Assembly (NCBI GenBank): GCA_009881125.1 | Contig: WXFH01000016.1 | Span: 1 to 64,000, forward strand | Direction: 5' to 3' | Source of the DNA: Acidaminobacter sp. | GTDB lineage: Bacteria; Bacillota_A; Clostridia; Peptostreptococcales; Acidaminobacteraceae | Length of the DNA: 64,000 nt | In this document: piece by piece, positions 44,718 to 53,847 of the stretch | Layout: each line of letters opens with the position of its first letter | Position numbering within the stretch: position 1 is the first letter of the stretch | The notes under the pieces: generated by a model | Database searches by the model: none | Seen by the model: the letters and a program-made list of their open reading frames with translations, nothing else | Told to the model about the DNA's origin: nothing | Program-made: the position numbers and the translations under genes

Positions 44718-44814
44718 TGGCGGGAGTACGTGGGAATCGAACCCACCCGAGAAGCTCTGAACTCCTCACACTGGTTTTGAAGACCAGAGGACACACCAGC
44801 ACCCATCTACTCCC
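44718..44814 (-). tRNA. selC: tRNA-Sec (anticodon UCA)
   Basis: 97 nt including an encoded CCA. On the - strand the anticodon arm is CTGGT-CTTCAAA-ACCAG with anticodon TCA (+ strand 44778-44780), which reads UGA. A long variable arm (GAGGAG/CTTCTC) and an extended D stem are present. The T arm is GTGGG-TTCGATT-CCCAC. Seven acceptor pairs (GGGAGTA/TACTCCC) are clear; the eighth position, paired in other bacterial tRNA-Sec, appears as G opposite G. It completes the Sec system with selDAB. Confidence 0.96.
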
Positions 44815-44832
44815 AGGATAGGCACGAAATAA

Positions 44833-44861
44833 ATTATATCACAGGGATCATATCCCGGCAA
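44833..44861 (-). promoter_or_regulatory. promoter of selC
   Basis: Reading the - strand: TTGCCG (44861-44856), 17-nt spacer, TATAAT (44838-44833) with an upstream TG (extended -10). It lies 19 nt from the tRNA 5' end. Confidence 0.7.
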
Positions 44862-44867
44862 GGTTAA

Positions 44868-45497
44868 TTATGGCTTTTTCTTCTTGCTTGTCATCTTGGA
44901 CTCTTCGCCCTTCAGAAGCTTGCGAATGTTTGAATGATGTCTGAAGACGACCAAGATCCCCATCAAAAGAGAGGCAATTTGGTAAACCGGTGAAGGTTCA
45001 GTGAAATAGACCAGGATAGGGAATAAAACAGCCGAAATAATGGAAGCCAGTGACATGTAGCGTGATATAAAAAGAATGGTGAATTGAAGTGTGATTAAAA
45101 TGATGCCGATCAAAGGCGCTGTGCCAAAGATCATACCTGCAGACGTTGCGACACCCTTGCCGCCCTTAAACTTAAGTGTGGCGGGGTAGCAGTGGCCAAT
45201 GACAGCAAATAGTGATGCGACTGCGGCAGCTTCCTGGCCGGCGAGAGCGTTTCCGATTAATGCAGGAACAAGCCCTTTCAAGAAATCCCCTATAAAGGCG
45301 ACGATACCAGCTTTTTTTCCGAGGACGCGGTAGACGTTTGTAGCGCCTGTATTGCCGCTGCCATAGTTTCGAATGTCGATATGCCCCATCATTTTGCTGG
45401 CAAGATAGGAGCAAGGTATGCAGCCGAACGCATAACCGAGTAATGCAAACCCTATGAGTGATATTCCCGATAGGGTAAATAGGCTTTCTGTAGCCAT
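44868..45497 (-). CDS. plsY: glycerol-3-phosphate acyltransferase PlsY
   Basis: 209 residues, with about five membrane helices. Transfers acyl groups from acyl-phosphate to glycerol-3-phosphate, the first step of phospholipid synthesis. The signature IRNYGSGNTGATNVYRVLG (about 42-60) and LKFKGGKGVATSAG (about 104-117) are the conserved catalytic motifs. The ATG at 45497 is chosen because AGGAGGTG lies just upstream on the - strand; the 25-residue upstream extension has no family match. The C-terminus ends in a basic Lys/Ser tail. It lies upstream of selC in the same direction. Confidence 0.95.
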   Translation of the reverse strand: MATESLFTLSGISLIGFALLGYAFGCIPCSYLASKMMGHIDIRNYGSGNTGATNVYRVLGKKAGIVAFIGDFLKGLVPALIGNALAGQEAAAVASLFAVIGHCYPATLKFKGGKGVATSAGMIFGTAPLIGIILITLQFTILFISRYMSLASIISAVLFPILVYFTEPSPVYQIASLLMGILVVFRHHSNIRKLLKGEESKMTSKKKKP

Positions 45498-45707
45498 AGG
45501 ACACCTCCTGACTCCGTCAATTTTAACACATTCAGCTCCTGTACTCCAGATGAAAATGTGAAGGAACACCATTATTATCCGGCAAAATTTAAGTTGGGAT
45601 TCAGTGCTTCAAAGTAAGCAAGTGAATGAGGCAACAGGATTAGGGTATCATTATTTTATCCGGCGATCAGGCTGGATCTTCATTTAAAAGAGGGCGGGCG
45701 TGAGAAT

Positions 45708-46634
45708 ATGGAATTCATCATGGAGAGAAAATTAAGAATTGGCATCAGTGCCTGTATGTATGGTTCAAAAGTGCGTTACAACAACAAGGGCTGGGATATG
45801 CTGGAACCTCTTGGGAGAGAACGCAGCGATTTCATCTGGCACCCCGTTTGTCCGGAAGTGCTGGCGGGACTGGGTGTGCCAAGAGATGCCATCCGCATCT
45901 CCGGTCCTAGCGGAAGTGATGTTTGGACCCACCAGGCCAAAGTGGTTTCCTCAGGTGGGAAAGAAATCAGCAAAGCACTGATGAACAGCAGTGAATTTTG
46001 TATAAAGCTTCTGAAAGAGGCTAAAGTGGATGCGTTCATTTACATGGAAGGCAGTCCGTCCTGCGGGGTTTACAGAACCACACTCAGGGATAAACGATTG
46101 GGCAAGCCGCCGGGTGTGTTTGGTCACAAACTGCTCGAGGAAGCTTTTTTCCTGATTCCTGCAGCGGATCTGCAAAGTCCTCTGAGGTGGTGGGACTGGC
46201 GCAGGCGTCTGTATGCTTTTGCATGGTTGAAAGATGCTCCGCTGGAAAACAAAGCGGATTTATATGCGATCTGGCACAGAATGAAATTTGTATGCCAAGA
46301 GGTCGATCAGGTCAATGCGAGGGCATTCGGACACCAAATTGCGAAGTTGGAAGATTCACTATCCAAGGAGAGATTGGAAGGCCTTCGCTTTGATATTCTC
46401 ATGATGCTGCGCAAGCCATCTACACCAGCCAGAATTAAGAACATGTTATGGAAAAACTATACCCATGTCCGTAAGAAACTTGGATATGACATTGAGGGAA
46501 TTTTGAAGCCGGAGGATGAGCGTGGGATAACCAAACTGGCAGAGGAGTTAATTCTCATGGAGCGGATCGCTTATGAAAATGATGTTCTCATGGGAACGAC
46601 GCCAATCAGCAATCGTGGCCGCAAAGGACGCTGA
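45708..46634 (+). CDS. DUF523 / DUF1722 family protein
   Basis: 308 residues. The N-terminal DUF523 domain (about 5-150) begins RIGISACMYGSKVRYN and holds conserved Cys residues (HPVCPE, GSPSCG). The C-terminal DUF1722-like domain (about 175-295) is Lys/Arg-rich and helical. The biochemical function is unknown. In E. coli the DUF1722 protein YbgA is encoded beside the photolyase, and here too a photolyase gene follows, so a role in photoreactivation or thiol/metal chemistry is conceivable but not shown. ATG 45708 or 45720 could start it; no strong ribosome site decides. Confidence 0.82.
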   Translation: MEFIMERKLRIGISACMYGSKVRYNNKGWDMLEPLGRERSDFIWHPVCPEVLAGLGVPRDAIRISGPSGSDVWTHQAKVVSSGGKEISKALMNSSEFCIKLLKEAKVDAFIYMEGSPSCGVYRTTLRDKRLGKPPGVFGHKLLEEAFFLIPAADLQSPLRWWDWRRRLYAFAWLKDAPLENKADLYAIWHRMKFVCQEVDQVNARAFGHQIAKLEDSLSKERLEGLRFDILMMLRKPSTPARIKNMLWKNYTHVRKKLGYDIEGILKPEDERGITKLAEELILMERIAYENDVLMGTTPISNRGRKGR

Positions 46635-46756
46635 TTGGATAACCGAGATTTGTTTTGACTTAAGTTGCAAGGTATTCAAGGAAAAGTGAAGGTGAAAGGG
46701 GGGAAGGCTGGTGCCGCTGTGAGCGTAAACTCATTGGAGGGTGTCGGCCTGACGCT

Positions 46757-48163
46757 TTGAAAGGATTACTTCTGCTTTACAGAGATTTTCGTTTGGAAGA
46801 TCAAACCGCCCTTTTCAAGGCGCTTGAGGAAACTGATGAATTGGCGATTTTGTGGATCTATGATGAAAAGGAAGAAGGAATCCCGTGGGCGCTGAGGGCG
46901 ACCAGTCATGGTTTGCGGACCAGGCTGACGGCGTTTTGGCATTTTAATGAGTTGCTGAAGACCATAGGCCATCAAGCGTTTCTGGTTGTGGGTACCTATA
47001 AAGAAGTGCTGGCGGCTCTGAGGCAGCAGGTGTATCCTTATGACGCCATCTATTTCAACCGTTTCTATGATCACGCAGGAAAAGCAATCGAGGCAGAAGC
47101 TGCAGCGACTGGCGCAAGGGTGTGCCCACACGAGGATATCATGATCTTTCGTCCCTCAGAGATTTTAAAAAAGGATGGGACCTCATATCAGATGTTTACG
47201 CCTTACTACAGACAATGGCTGGATCGGTTTATCCGTACTCCGGTTTCAGGTGAGAAACCCGAACTGCAGATTCGGGCAAAATCTGCCGGCGTGACGAGTG
47301 CGTCGTTGACTCATGTCTTGGAACCGGTGTCGGAAATTGATCTGGAACCTGAACATCCAGTTCTAAAGGGCGGGTACAGCCTCATGAAATCGAAGTGGCG
47401 CACTTTTCTGGAGGATCGCCTGATAAAGTATTCTGAACACCGCGATTTTCCGACGCTGCAGGGAACCTCCGGCATGTCGGTTTACCTCAATACAGGCATG
47501 CTCTCCCCCCGTCAATTTGTGTCTGAGCTCATTCAGTACCCGGGGCACGAACCTCTGCTCAGGCAGTATGTTTGGCGTGAGTTTTATATGCAGCTTTTAA
47601 GTCACCACCCTCATGTGCTGGATTCAGCTATGAGACCGGAATATGCCGGGGTACGCTGGGAAACGAACCCTGATTATTTTGAGGCATGGCGTCAGGGGCA
47701 AACCGGGGTGCCTATTGTGGATGCCGCAATGCGCTGTCTGAATCATGAAGGCAGGATGCATAACCGTTTGAGGATGGTGGCTGCCTCTTATCTCGTCAAA
47801 GATCTTCACGTCAATTGGCAGCTTGGGGAGCAGTACTTTTTCGAACAACTGGCAGACTCTGAACCAGCACTGAATAATGGCGGATGGCAGTGGAGCGCTT
47901 CAACCGGGACTGACGCCCAACCCTATTTCAGGGTATTCAACCCATGGCAGCAGTCCTTGCGTTATGATGAAGCCGCGACGTTCATGAAAATGTGGCTGCC
48001 TGAGGTTCGGAGCGCACCTGCGGCACTGTTTCACAAACCTGATGGTCTTGCGGTTTTTGGCTATCCCAGGGTGATTGCAGATCACGGGGCATCGGTGAGA
48101 ATGACGAAAGCCCTCTATCAGGAGGCCAGGCAAGGGTATTTTAGTAATAAGGAAGATAAATAG
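46757..48163 (+). CDS. phrB: deoxyribodipyrimidine photolyase
   Basis: 468 residues. Repairs UV-induced pyrimidine dimers with light, using FAD. The N-terminal antenna domain (about 1-130) starts LLLYRDFRLEDQTALF. The FAD domain holds the hallmark RQYVWREFYMQLL (about 274-286), the NPDYFEAWRQGQTGVPIVDAAMR region (about 303-325), MHNRLRMVAASYLVKDL and the NGGWQWSASTGTDAQPYFR signature (about 374-392). TTG 46757 gives a normal N-terminus, but the nearest GGAGGGTG is 14 nt away, so the start is less certain. It forms a pair with the DUF523/DUF1722 gene. An unexpected gene for a strict anaerobe, but not rare. Confidence 0.93.
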   Translation: MKGLLLLYRDFRLEDQTALFKALEETDELAILWIYDEKEEGIPWALRATSHGLRTRLTAFWHFNELLKTIGHQAFLVVGTYKEVLAALRQQVYPYDAIYFNRFYDHAGKAIEAEAAATGARVCPHEDIMIFRPSEILKKDGTSYQMFTPYYRQWLDRFIRTPVSGEKPELQIRAKSAGVTSASLTHVLEPVSEIDLEPEHPVLKGGYSLMKSKWRTFLEDRLIKYSEHRDFPTLQGTSGMSVYLNTGMLSPRQFVSELIQYPGHEPLLRQYVWREFYMQLLSHHPHVLDSAMRPEYAGVRWETNPDYFEAWRQGQTGVPIVDAAMRCLNHEGRMHNRLRMVAASYLVKDLHVNWQLGEQYFFEQLADSEPALNNGGWQWSASTGTDAQPYFRVFNPWQQSLRYDEAATFMKMWLPEVRSAPAALFHKPDGLAVFGYPRVIADHGASVRMTKALYQEARQGYFSNKEDK

Positions 48164-48175
48164 CAGAGGAAGCAC

Positions 48176-48223
48176 ATGGAGATTACGACAATTGGGAATA
48201 ATGCCAATTGTCGTAATCTCCAT
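48176..48223. terminator. 20-bp perfect hairpin after the photolyase gene
   Basis: Arms at 48176-48195 and 48204-48223 pair perfectly over 20 nt with an 8-nt loop, starting 13 nt after the stop. Only a weak T-rich tail (TTTCGTTT) follows. Likely terminator, possibly an RNA-processing site. Confidence 0.7.
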
Positions 48224-48317
48224 TTCGTTTCGCTGCAAACGCGCTGTATTGATGACAAACCAAAATTTTAAAGCCTGAAACACCTCCGGTGTTCACAAAT
48301 TGTTTACATTTGAGTTG

Positions 48318-48346
48318 TTGCAAGGCTTCAGAGGACAGGATATAAT
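48318..48346 (+). promoter_or_regulatory. promoter of the large activase gene
   Basis: TTGCAA (48318-48323), 17-nt spacer, TATAAT (48341-48346), 34 nt before the ATG. Confidence 0.7.
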
Positions 48347-48379
48347 TCATCTGAGTATTACCAATTAGAGGTGGATTAT

Positions 48380-51300
48380 ATGAACGCATTATGGATTGCG
48401 GGGCTAGACGTGGGATCAACGACCTGTAAGATGGTTGTGATGGATGAGAACCGTAAGATCCGATATCAAGAGTACAGACGCCACATGTCTGATATTAAAG
48501 GCACGGTTAAAACTATGGTCACTGAGGTGTTTGACACCTTTGGAGATCTGGAGTTAAAGTTCAAGGTCACGGGTTCCAGCGGATTGCTGATCAGTGACCT
48601 TCTTGGCATTCCCTTCGTTCAGGAAGTCATTGCCGGCACCAAAGCAATTGAGGTGCTGTATCCTAAGACGGACGTCGCAATTGAACTCGGCGGAGAAGAC
48701 GCCAAAATTACTTATTTTGGCACATCCTTGGAACAGCGCATGAATGGCGTATGCGCCGGCGGAACCGGTGCCTTTGTAGATCAGATGGCCTCGCTGCTGA
48801 GTACGGATGCATCAGGCCTGAATGATTTGGCGAAAAAGTACAAGGTCATTTATCCTATAGCCTCACGTTGTGGCGTTTTTGCTAAAACGGACATACAGCC
48901 TTTGCTCAACGAAGGGACACCAAAGGAAGACATTGCGGTTTCGGTGCTTCAGGCGGTGGTCAACCAAACCATAAGCGGACTGGCGTGCGGCAAGCCTATC
49001 AGGGGGAATGTCGCTTTTCTTGGTGGCCCGCTCTATTTCCTTTCCGAACTTAGACGCCGGTTTGTGGAAACTCTGGGCCTTAAGCCTCACGAGATTATCT
49101 TTCCGGATCATGCCCATTATATGGTGGCTATTGGTGCCGCTTTGGAAGCGGAAGCGGTTGAATCGACGCTGCATATGGGCGCGTTGATTAATAAACTCCC
49201 GGAATTCGAAATGAAGGACGAGGAGCAGATCCCTGAACTTGAGCCTTTATTTAAAGACACTTCGGACCTCGAAGCCTTTAGGACGAGACACAGACAGGCT
49301 ACCGTGGAAAGAGCCGACCTCAGCGCAGCCAGAGGACCAATTTTCCTTGGCATTGACGCCGGATCCACCACGACAAAAGTCGTTGCAATAGATGACGATC
49401 ACAGGCTTCTGTTCACACATTATGGTTCAAATGGCGGCAGCCCTCTTAAATCCACCATCAGCGCACTTAAAACCCTTTACAGCAAGATGCCGGCAGCTGC
49501 CTATATAGGAGCTGCCACCGTCACGGGCTATGGAGAGCACCTGATTCGAGAAGCAATCAGGGTGGACCATGGCGAGATCGAAACTGTGGCACATTATAAA
49601 GCAGCGGATCATTTTCTGCCAGGGGTTCAGTTTGTCATTGACATAGGCGGACAGGATATGAAAAGCATGCGGATCAAAGATGGCTTTATTGAGAGCATCA
49701 TGCTGAACGAGGCTTGTTCTTCGGGCTGCGGTTCGTTCATTGAAACTTTCGCAGGCTCTTTGGGACATCCTGTAACCGAGTTTTCTGTCGCAGGCATGCA
49801 AGCCTCTCATCCGGTGGACCTTGGGACACGCTGCACGGTCTTCATGAACTCCAGAGTCAAGCAGGCTCAAAAAGAGGGTGCAAGCGTGGGTGATATCTCG
49901 GCGGGCATTTCCTATTCCGTCGTCAAAAACGCGCTTTATAAAGTGATCCGTCTCAGAAATCCGGAAGAGATGGGTGAGAAAGTTGTCGTTCAAGGTGGTA
50001 CCTTCTACAACGAAGCGGTACTAAGAGCCTTTGAAAGAATTGTGGGCAGAGAGGTTATTCGTCCAGATATCAGCGGAATGATGGGCGCTTTTGGTGCGGC
50101 GCTGATCAGCGCAAGGAATTATATTCCCGAAACGGTCTCCTCGCTTCTGCCACTTGAGAAACTGGAGAACTTTACCTTTAAAACATCTACAGCGCGCTGC
50201 CAGACCTGCGGCAACCATTGCCTTCTCACTATAAATCAGTTTGAAGGCGGCAACCGCTTTGTCTCCGGCAACCGCTGCGAGAGAGGCCTTGGCGAACACA
50301 AGAAACTTCAAGCGCCGCCGAATATTTATCAGTATAAATATGACCGAGTGTTTGATTATAAATCGCTTCCGGCTGAGTCTGCGGTTAGGGGAACCATCGG
50401 CATACCCAGAGTATTGAATATGTATGAGGACTACCCATTTTGGCACACCTTCTTCACGAAGCTTGGCTTCCGGGTGGTCATCTCCGGGCGTTCCTCACAT
50501 GATTTGTTCCAAAAGGGCATGGAGACCATACCTTCTGAGTCTGTGTGTTATCCGGCGAAGCTGGTTCACGGCCACATTGCCGACTTGATCAATAAGGGTG
50601 TGGATCATATCTTCTATCCGTCGATTCCTTACGATATCAAGGAAGTAGACGCAGCGGAGAATCACTTCAATTGTCCTATTGTCACCTCATATCCTGAGAC
50701 CATTCGCGTCAACATGGATGAGATTCGGCAAAATAAAATCCATTACATGAATCCGTTCCTGCCGTTAAATGATGAAGCCAGGCTGAAGAAGATTATGGCG
50801 CCGTATATGGCCAAACAGTTTTCTTTAAAGAGCGGGGAGGTCCACAAGGCGATCGGCGCGGCTTATGAAGCGCTTGGGGCGTACAAGGCAGACGTCCGCG
50901 CGATGGGTGAGGAAATCCTGGCCTACCTCAAGTCCACAGGGACAAAAGGGGTTGTTCTCGCCGGGCGGCCATATCACATTGACCCGGAGGTCAACCACGG
51001 TATTCCAAACGTGTTTGCCAATTATGGCCTCGCAGTGCTTTCTGAGGACGCAATAGCCCATCTCCACGAGGGAGACCGGACGCTGCGGGTGCTGGATCAG
51101 TGGCGCTATCACAGCCGTCTCTACAATGCCGCTCACTTCGTGGCAGGGCAGAAGAATCTTGAACTCGTTCAGCTCAATTCCTTTGGGTGCGGTCTGGATG
51201 CGGTAACGACAGATCAGGTTCAGGAGATTCTCAAACGTCACGACAAACTGTATACGTTGATCAAAATTGATGAAATAAACAATCTGGGTGCGGCGCGTAT

Positions 51301-52636
51301 CCGGATTCGCTCGCTGCTGGCGGTTATGAAGGAGCGGGATAAGGTCGATTACGAGCCAAAGCTGCTTTACGCCGCAGATGAAAAAATGCCGTTTACCAAA
51401 GAAATGAGGGCGACTCACACAATTTTAGCACCTCAGATGTCACCGATTCACTTTGACATGATGGAGCACGCCTTTGCGCGTCATGGCTACAAACTGGAGA
51501 TTTTGCCTTCGGTGGATACCGAAGCGATCAATGAGGGTCTGAAGTACGTCCACAATGACGCCTGTTATCCGTCCATTCTCACTATTGGTCAGATCATGTC
51601 TGCGTTGAAATCCGGGCGTTACGACCTTGCAAAGACCGCGGTGATCATCTCTCAAACCGGTGGCGGGTGCCGGGCTTCGAACTACATTGGCTTTATCCGA
51701 AAAGCCCTGAAGGATGCGGACATGTCCCACATTCCGGTCATTTCACTAAACTTTGGCGGCCTCGAAAAGTCAGAAGGTTTCAAGATGACGCTGCCGCTGA
51801 TCCGGCGCCTGATTCTGGGCATGCTGTACGGAGACGTGCTCAGCCGCGTGCTCTACAGAGTCCGGCCTTACGAGAAGGTCAAGGGCTCGGCGAACGCGCT
51901 CTATCAGAAATGGTCCAAAATTTGCAGTCAAAATGTTGAGGACGGTCGCCTGTCGACCTTCAAAAAAAATGTCACTCAGCTGGTCCGGGAATTCGATACG
52001 CTGGAAATTGTCGACACGCCTAAGCCGCGGGTTGGCATAGTTGGCGAAATTCTCGTCAAGTACCACCCGACTGCCAACAACAACATTATTGAGTTTCTGG
52101 AAACAGAAGGCGCAGAGGTTGTAGTTCCGGATCTCGCGGACTTCTTCCTCTACAGCAGCTACAACAACGTCATCAAGCACAATCTGCTGGCGGCCTCCTA
52201 TTTCAAGAAGATGGCGGGTAATATTGCCGTCCAGTACATTGAGTCTTTCAGAGGTGTCATCAAGGACGCACTCAACACGAGCAAGCGCTTTGAAGCGCCT
52301 AAATCCATCCTGCACAAGGCAAAGGGCGCCTCGCGAATTTTGTCCCTGGGTCATCAGACCGGGGAAGGCTGGTTCCTGACAGCGGAAATGGTGGAACTCC
52401 TTGAGTCCGACGTTTCGAATATAGCTTGTCTGCAGCCGTTCGCCTGCCTCCCGAATCACATTACGGGCAAGGGCATGATCCGGGAGCTGAAGCTCAACTT
52501 CCCGAACGCGAATATCGCTGCGATCGACTATGATCCCGGCGCCAGTGAAGTCAACCAGATCAACCGCCTGAAGCTCATGCTGGCCAACGCGAAGAAGAAT
52601 TTGGAAGCTGCCGCTAAGGCTGCCACCAAAGAGTAA
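48380..52636 (+). CDS. large acyl-CoA dehydratase activase-related protein
   Basis: 1418 residues. Two BadF/BcrA-type ASKHA ATPase domains lie in tandem: the first (about 1-270) has [15 protein letters not shown] and [13 protein letters not shown], and the second (about 315-590) has [25 protein letters not shown] and [11 protein letters not shown], the Cys that would hold a [4Fe-4S] cluster. A DUF2229-type region (about 660-880) follows. A HgdB-like dehydratase-type region (about 900-1400) contains [22 protein letters not shown] and [16 protein letters not shown]. Known small activases donate ATP-driven electrons to 2-hydroxyacyl-CoA dehydratases; the reaction of these giant fusions is unknown. 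ATG 48380 follows TAGAGGTGG. No separate dehydratase subunits are adjacent. Confidence 0.9.
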   Translation: MNALWIAGLDVGSTTCKMVVMDENRKIRYQEYRRHMSDIKGTVKTMVTEVFDTFGDLELKFKVTGSSGLLISDLLGIPFVQEVIAGTKAIEVLYPKTDVAIELGGEDAKITYFGTSLEQRMNGVCAGGTGAFVDQMASLLSTDASGLNDLAKKYKVIYPIASRCGVFAKTDIQPLLNEGTPKEDIAVSVLQAVVNQTISGLACGKPIRGNVAFLGGPLYFLSELRRRFVETLGLKPHEIIFPDHAHYMVAIGAALEAEAVESTLHMGALINKLPEFEMKDEEQIPELEPLFKDTSDLEAFRTRHRQATVERADLSAARGPIFLGIDAGSTTTKVVAIDDDHRLLFTHYGSNGGSPLKSTISALKTLYSKMPAAAYIGAATVTGYGEHLIREAIRVDHGEIETVAHYKAADHFLPGVQFVIDIGGQDMKSMRIKDGFIESIMLNEACSSGCGSFIETFAGSLGHPVTEFSVAGMQASHPVDLGTRCTVFMNSRVKQAQKEGASVGDISAGISYSVVKNALYKVIRLRNPEEMGEKVVVQGGTFYNEAVLRAFERIVGREVIRPDISGMMGAFGAALISARNYIPETVSSLLPLEKLENFTFKTSTARCQTCGNHCLLTINQFEGGNRFVSGNRCERGLGEHKKLQAPPNIYQYKYDRVFDYKSLPAESAVRGTIGIPRVLNMYEDYPFWHTFFTKLGFRVVISGRSSHDLFQKGMETIPSESVCYPAKLVHGHIADLINKGVDHIFYPSIPYDIKEVDAAENHFNCPIVTSYPETIRVNMDEIRQNKIHYMNPFLPLNDEARLKKIMAPYMAKQFSLKSGEVHKAIGAAYEALGAYKADVRAMGEEILAYLKSTGTKGVVLAGRPYHIDPEVNHGIPNVFANYGLAVLSEDAIAHLHEGDRTLRVLDQWRYHSRLYNAAHFVAGQKNLELVQLNSFGCGLDAVTTDQVQEILKRHDKLYTLIKIDEINNLGAARIRIRSLLAVMKERDKVDYEPKLLYAADEKMPFTKEMRATHTILAPQMSPIHFDMMEHAFARHGYKLEILPSVDTEAINEGLKYVHNDACYPSILTIGQIMSALKSGRYDLAKTAVIISQTGGGCRASNYIGFIRKALKDADMSHIPVISLNFGGLEKSEGFKMTLPLIRRLILGMLYGDVLSRVLYRVRPYEKVKGSANALYQKWSKICSQNVEDGRLSTFKKNVTQLVREFDTLEIVDTPKPRVGIVGEILVKYHPTANNNIIEFLETEGAEVVVPDLADFFLYSSYNNVIKHNLLAASYFKKMAGNIAVQYIESFRGVIKDALNTSKRFEAPKSILHKAKGASRILSLGHQTGEGWFLTAEMVELLESDVSNIACLQPFACLPNHITGKGMIRELKLNFPNANIAAIDYDPGASEVNQINRLKLMLANAKKNLEAAAKAATKE

Positions 52637-52645
52637 TAAAGACAT

Positions 52646-52678
52646 TTTGCCGATGGTTTCTTTCCCCAATCCCTAAAC
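52646..52678 (+). repeat. dispersed repeat copy (GCCGATGGT core, + orientation)
   Basis: TTTTGCCGATGGT, two bases, then CTTTCCCCA-N2-CCC. The reverse complement of 55123-55150 matches nearly all of it with small indels. It lies 10 nt after the activase stop. The rest of the 255-nt gap to 52892 holds the terminator below and no other gene. Confidence 0.5.
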
Positions 52679-52807
52679 AAAGCTGCTTAGAGCCACAAGT
52701 TTACGGGTAGAAAGGAAAAGCGATTATAAGGCATGAAACAGGAGGGTACTGGTTTCGAAGGGGTCGTTTTTCGACTTTCTTTGATGGCGACGAACCTTCC
52801 AGATTTT

Positions 52808-52841
52808 AAAAGCCCGGACGGGGTAGCCTGTCCGGGCTTTT
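52808..52841 (+). terminator. hairpin terminator upstream of the metallo-hydrolase gene
   Basis: 12-nt perfect arms at 52808-52819 and 52830-52841, ending in TTTT. It is 170 nt after the activase stop and 50 nt before the next gene, so it could end the activase transcript or act as an attenuator for the next gene. Confidence 0.75.
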
Positions 52842-52891
52842 CAATACTGATTTTTGAGACAATTTCTATAAATGCGGATCGGAGGAAACTT

Positions 52892-53782
52892 ATGAGTTTC
52901 AGAATTTTGACAGAACAAACGGGGATCTTTGAAAGCGCCGTCAGCATAGGAGTACTAAAAATGGAATCCGGCTTTGCCTTGATTGATTCCGGGGTGGAGG
53001 ACAGTGCGGTCAAAAAAGCGCTGCAAAGTATCGGTGACGGCTGGGGTGCCTTCAAGGCGATTCTCAACACCCACGCCCATGCGGATCACATTGGCGGCAA
53101 TGCCTGGTCCATCCGAAACCGCGGCGTCAAGACCTATGGGCCTGAGGGTGAAGCCCACTATATTGAACATCCGGATCTCGAGCCACACTTTCTCTTTGGG
53201 TGCGCGCCTATTCCTGAGCTTATGAACAAATTTTATTGTGCCAAGGCTTCTGACGTGCATCACCGCTTGCGACCCGGGTCTTTTGAGCTCGAAGACAGAA
53301 AGCTCAACCTGATCGACCTGAAAGGTCACAGTCCGGGGATGCTGGGCGTGATCACGGAAGAAGGGCTGTTTCACGTTGCGGATGCCATTATGCCCGAATC
53401 ACTCGTCACCAAGCATAAGCTGATGTTTGTCCATAACCTGGGAGAGCACCTGGAAACTCTGGAACGGGTAGCCGGTCTGGCAGCCAGCGGTTATCTGCTG
53501 TCCCACGGTGGGTATCTCGAGAAGGTGGATACCCTTATTGACCTGAACCGTTCGGTTCTGCTGGAGGTCAACGACCTTATCTTTACCCTTGCTGCGGAGG
53601 GCGCTGAGGACACGACGATTCACGCCGGCCTGAGTCAGCGCCTGGGCATGGTAGAAAATCCTGGCCAGTACTACCTGAACCACACAGCGGTGAGGGCGCA
53701 CCTGAAATACTTAAAGGATCTAGGTAAACTGGATCTGATCTGGGATCAGGGGCGACTCCTTTGGGTGCCGGTCAGCGCTTAA
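52892..53782 (+). CDS. metallo-beta-lactamase-fold hydrolase
   Basis: 296 residues. The zinc-binding THAHADHIGG motif (about 58-67) gives the HxHxDH signature. LKGHSPGML (about 148-156) supplies the next His, ADAIMP the Asp, and LSHGG the last His. The C-terminal ~80 residues form a helical winged-helix-like domain like those of MBL-fold glyoxalase II/DNA-binding hybrids. Substrate unknown. ATG 52892 follows GGAGGAAA. The frame is open to 52733 but includes the terminator, so that longer start is rejected. Its convergent neighbour is the alaX-like gene; the pair is flanked by inverted copies of a short repeat. Confidence 0.87.
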   Translation: MSFRILTEQTGIFESAVSIGVLKMESGFALIDSGVEDSAVKKALQSIGDGWGAFKAILNTHAHADHIGGNAWSIRNRGVKTYGPEGEAHYIEHPDLEPHFLFGCAPIPELMNKFYCAKASDVHHRLRPGSFELEDRKLNLIDLKGHSPGMLGVITEEGLFHVADAIMPESLVTKHKLMFVHNLGEHLETLERVAGLAASGYLLSHGGYLEKVDTLIDLNRSVLLEVNDLIFTLAAEGAEDTTIHAGLSQRLGMVENPGQYYLNHTAVRAHLKYLKDLGKLDLIWDQGRLLWVPVSA

Positions 53783-53847
53783 ACTGCGGATTAAGATCTA
53801 AAAATTCACGACTGAGCCAATGATACATGACTTAGCTTCTCATCCTG

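Noticed and set aside
51770..52669. 299-codon antisense ORF at the end of the large activase gene
   Set aside because: Long only because the + strand gene has few stop-complement codons there; no recognisable domain.
52733..52891. Longer start of the metallo-hydrolase gene
   Set aside because: The extra 53 codons run through a strong terminator hairpin; a clear GGAGGA precedes ATG 52892.
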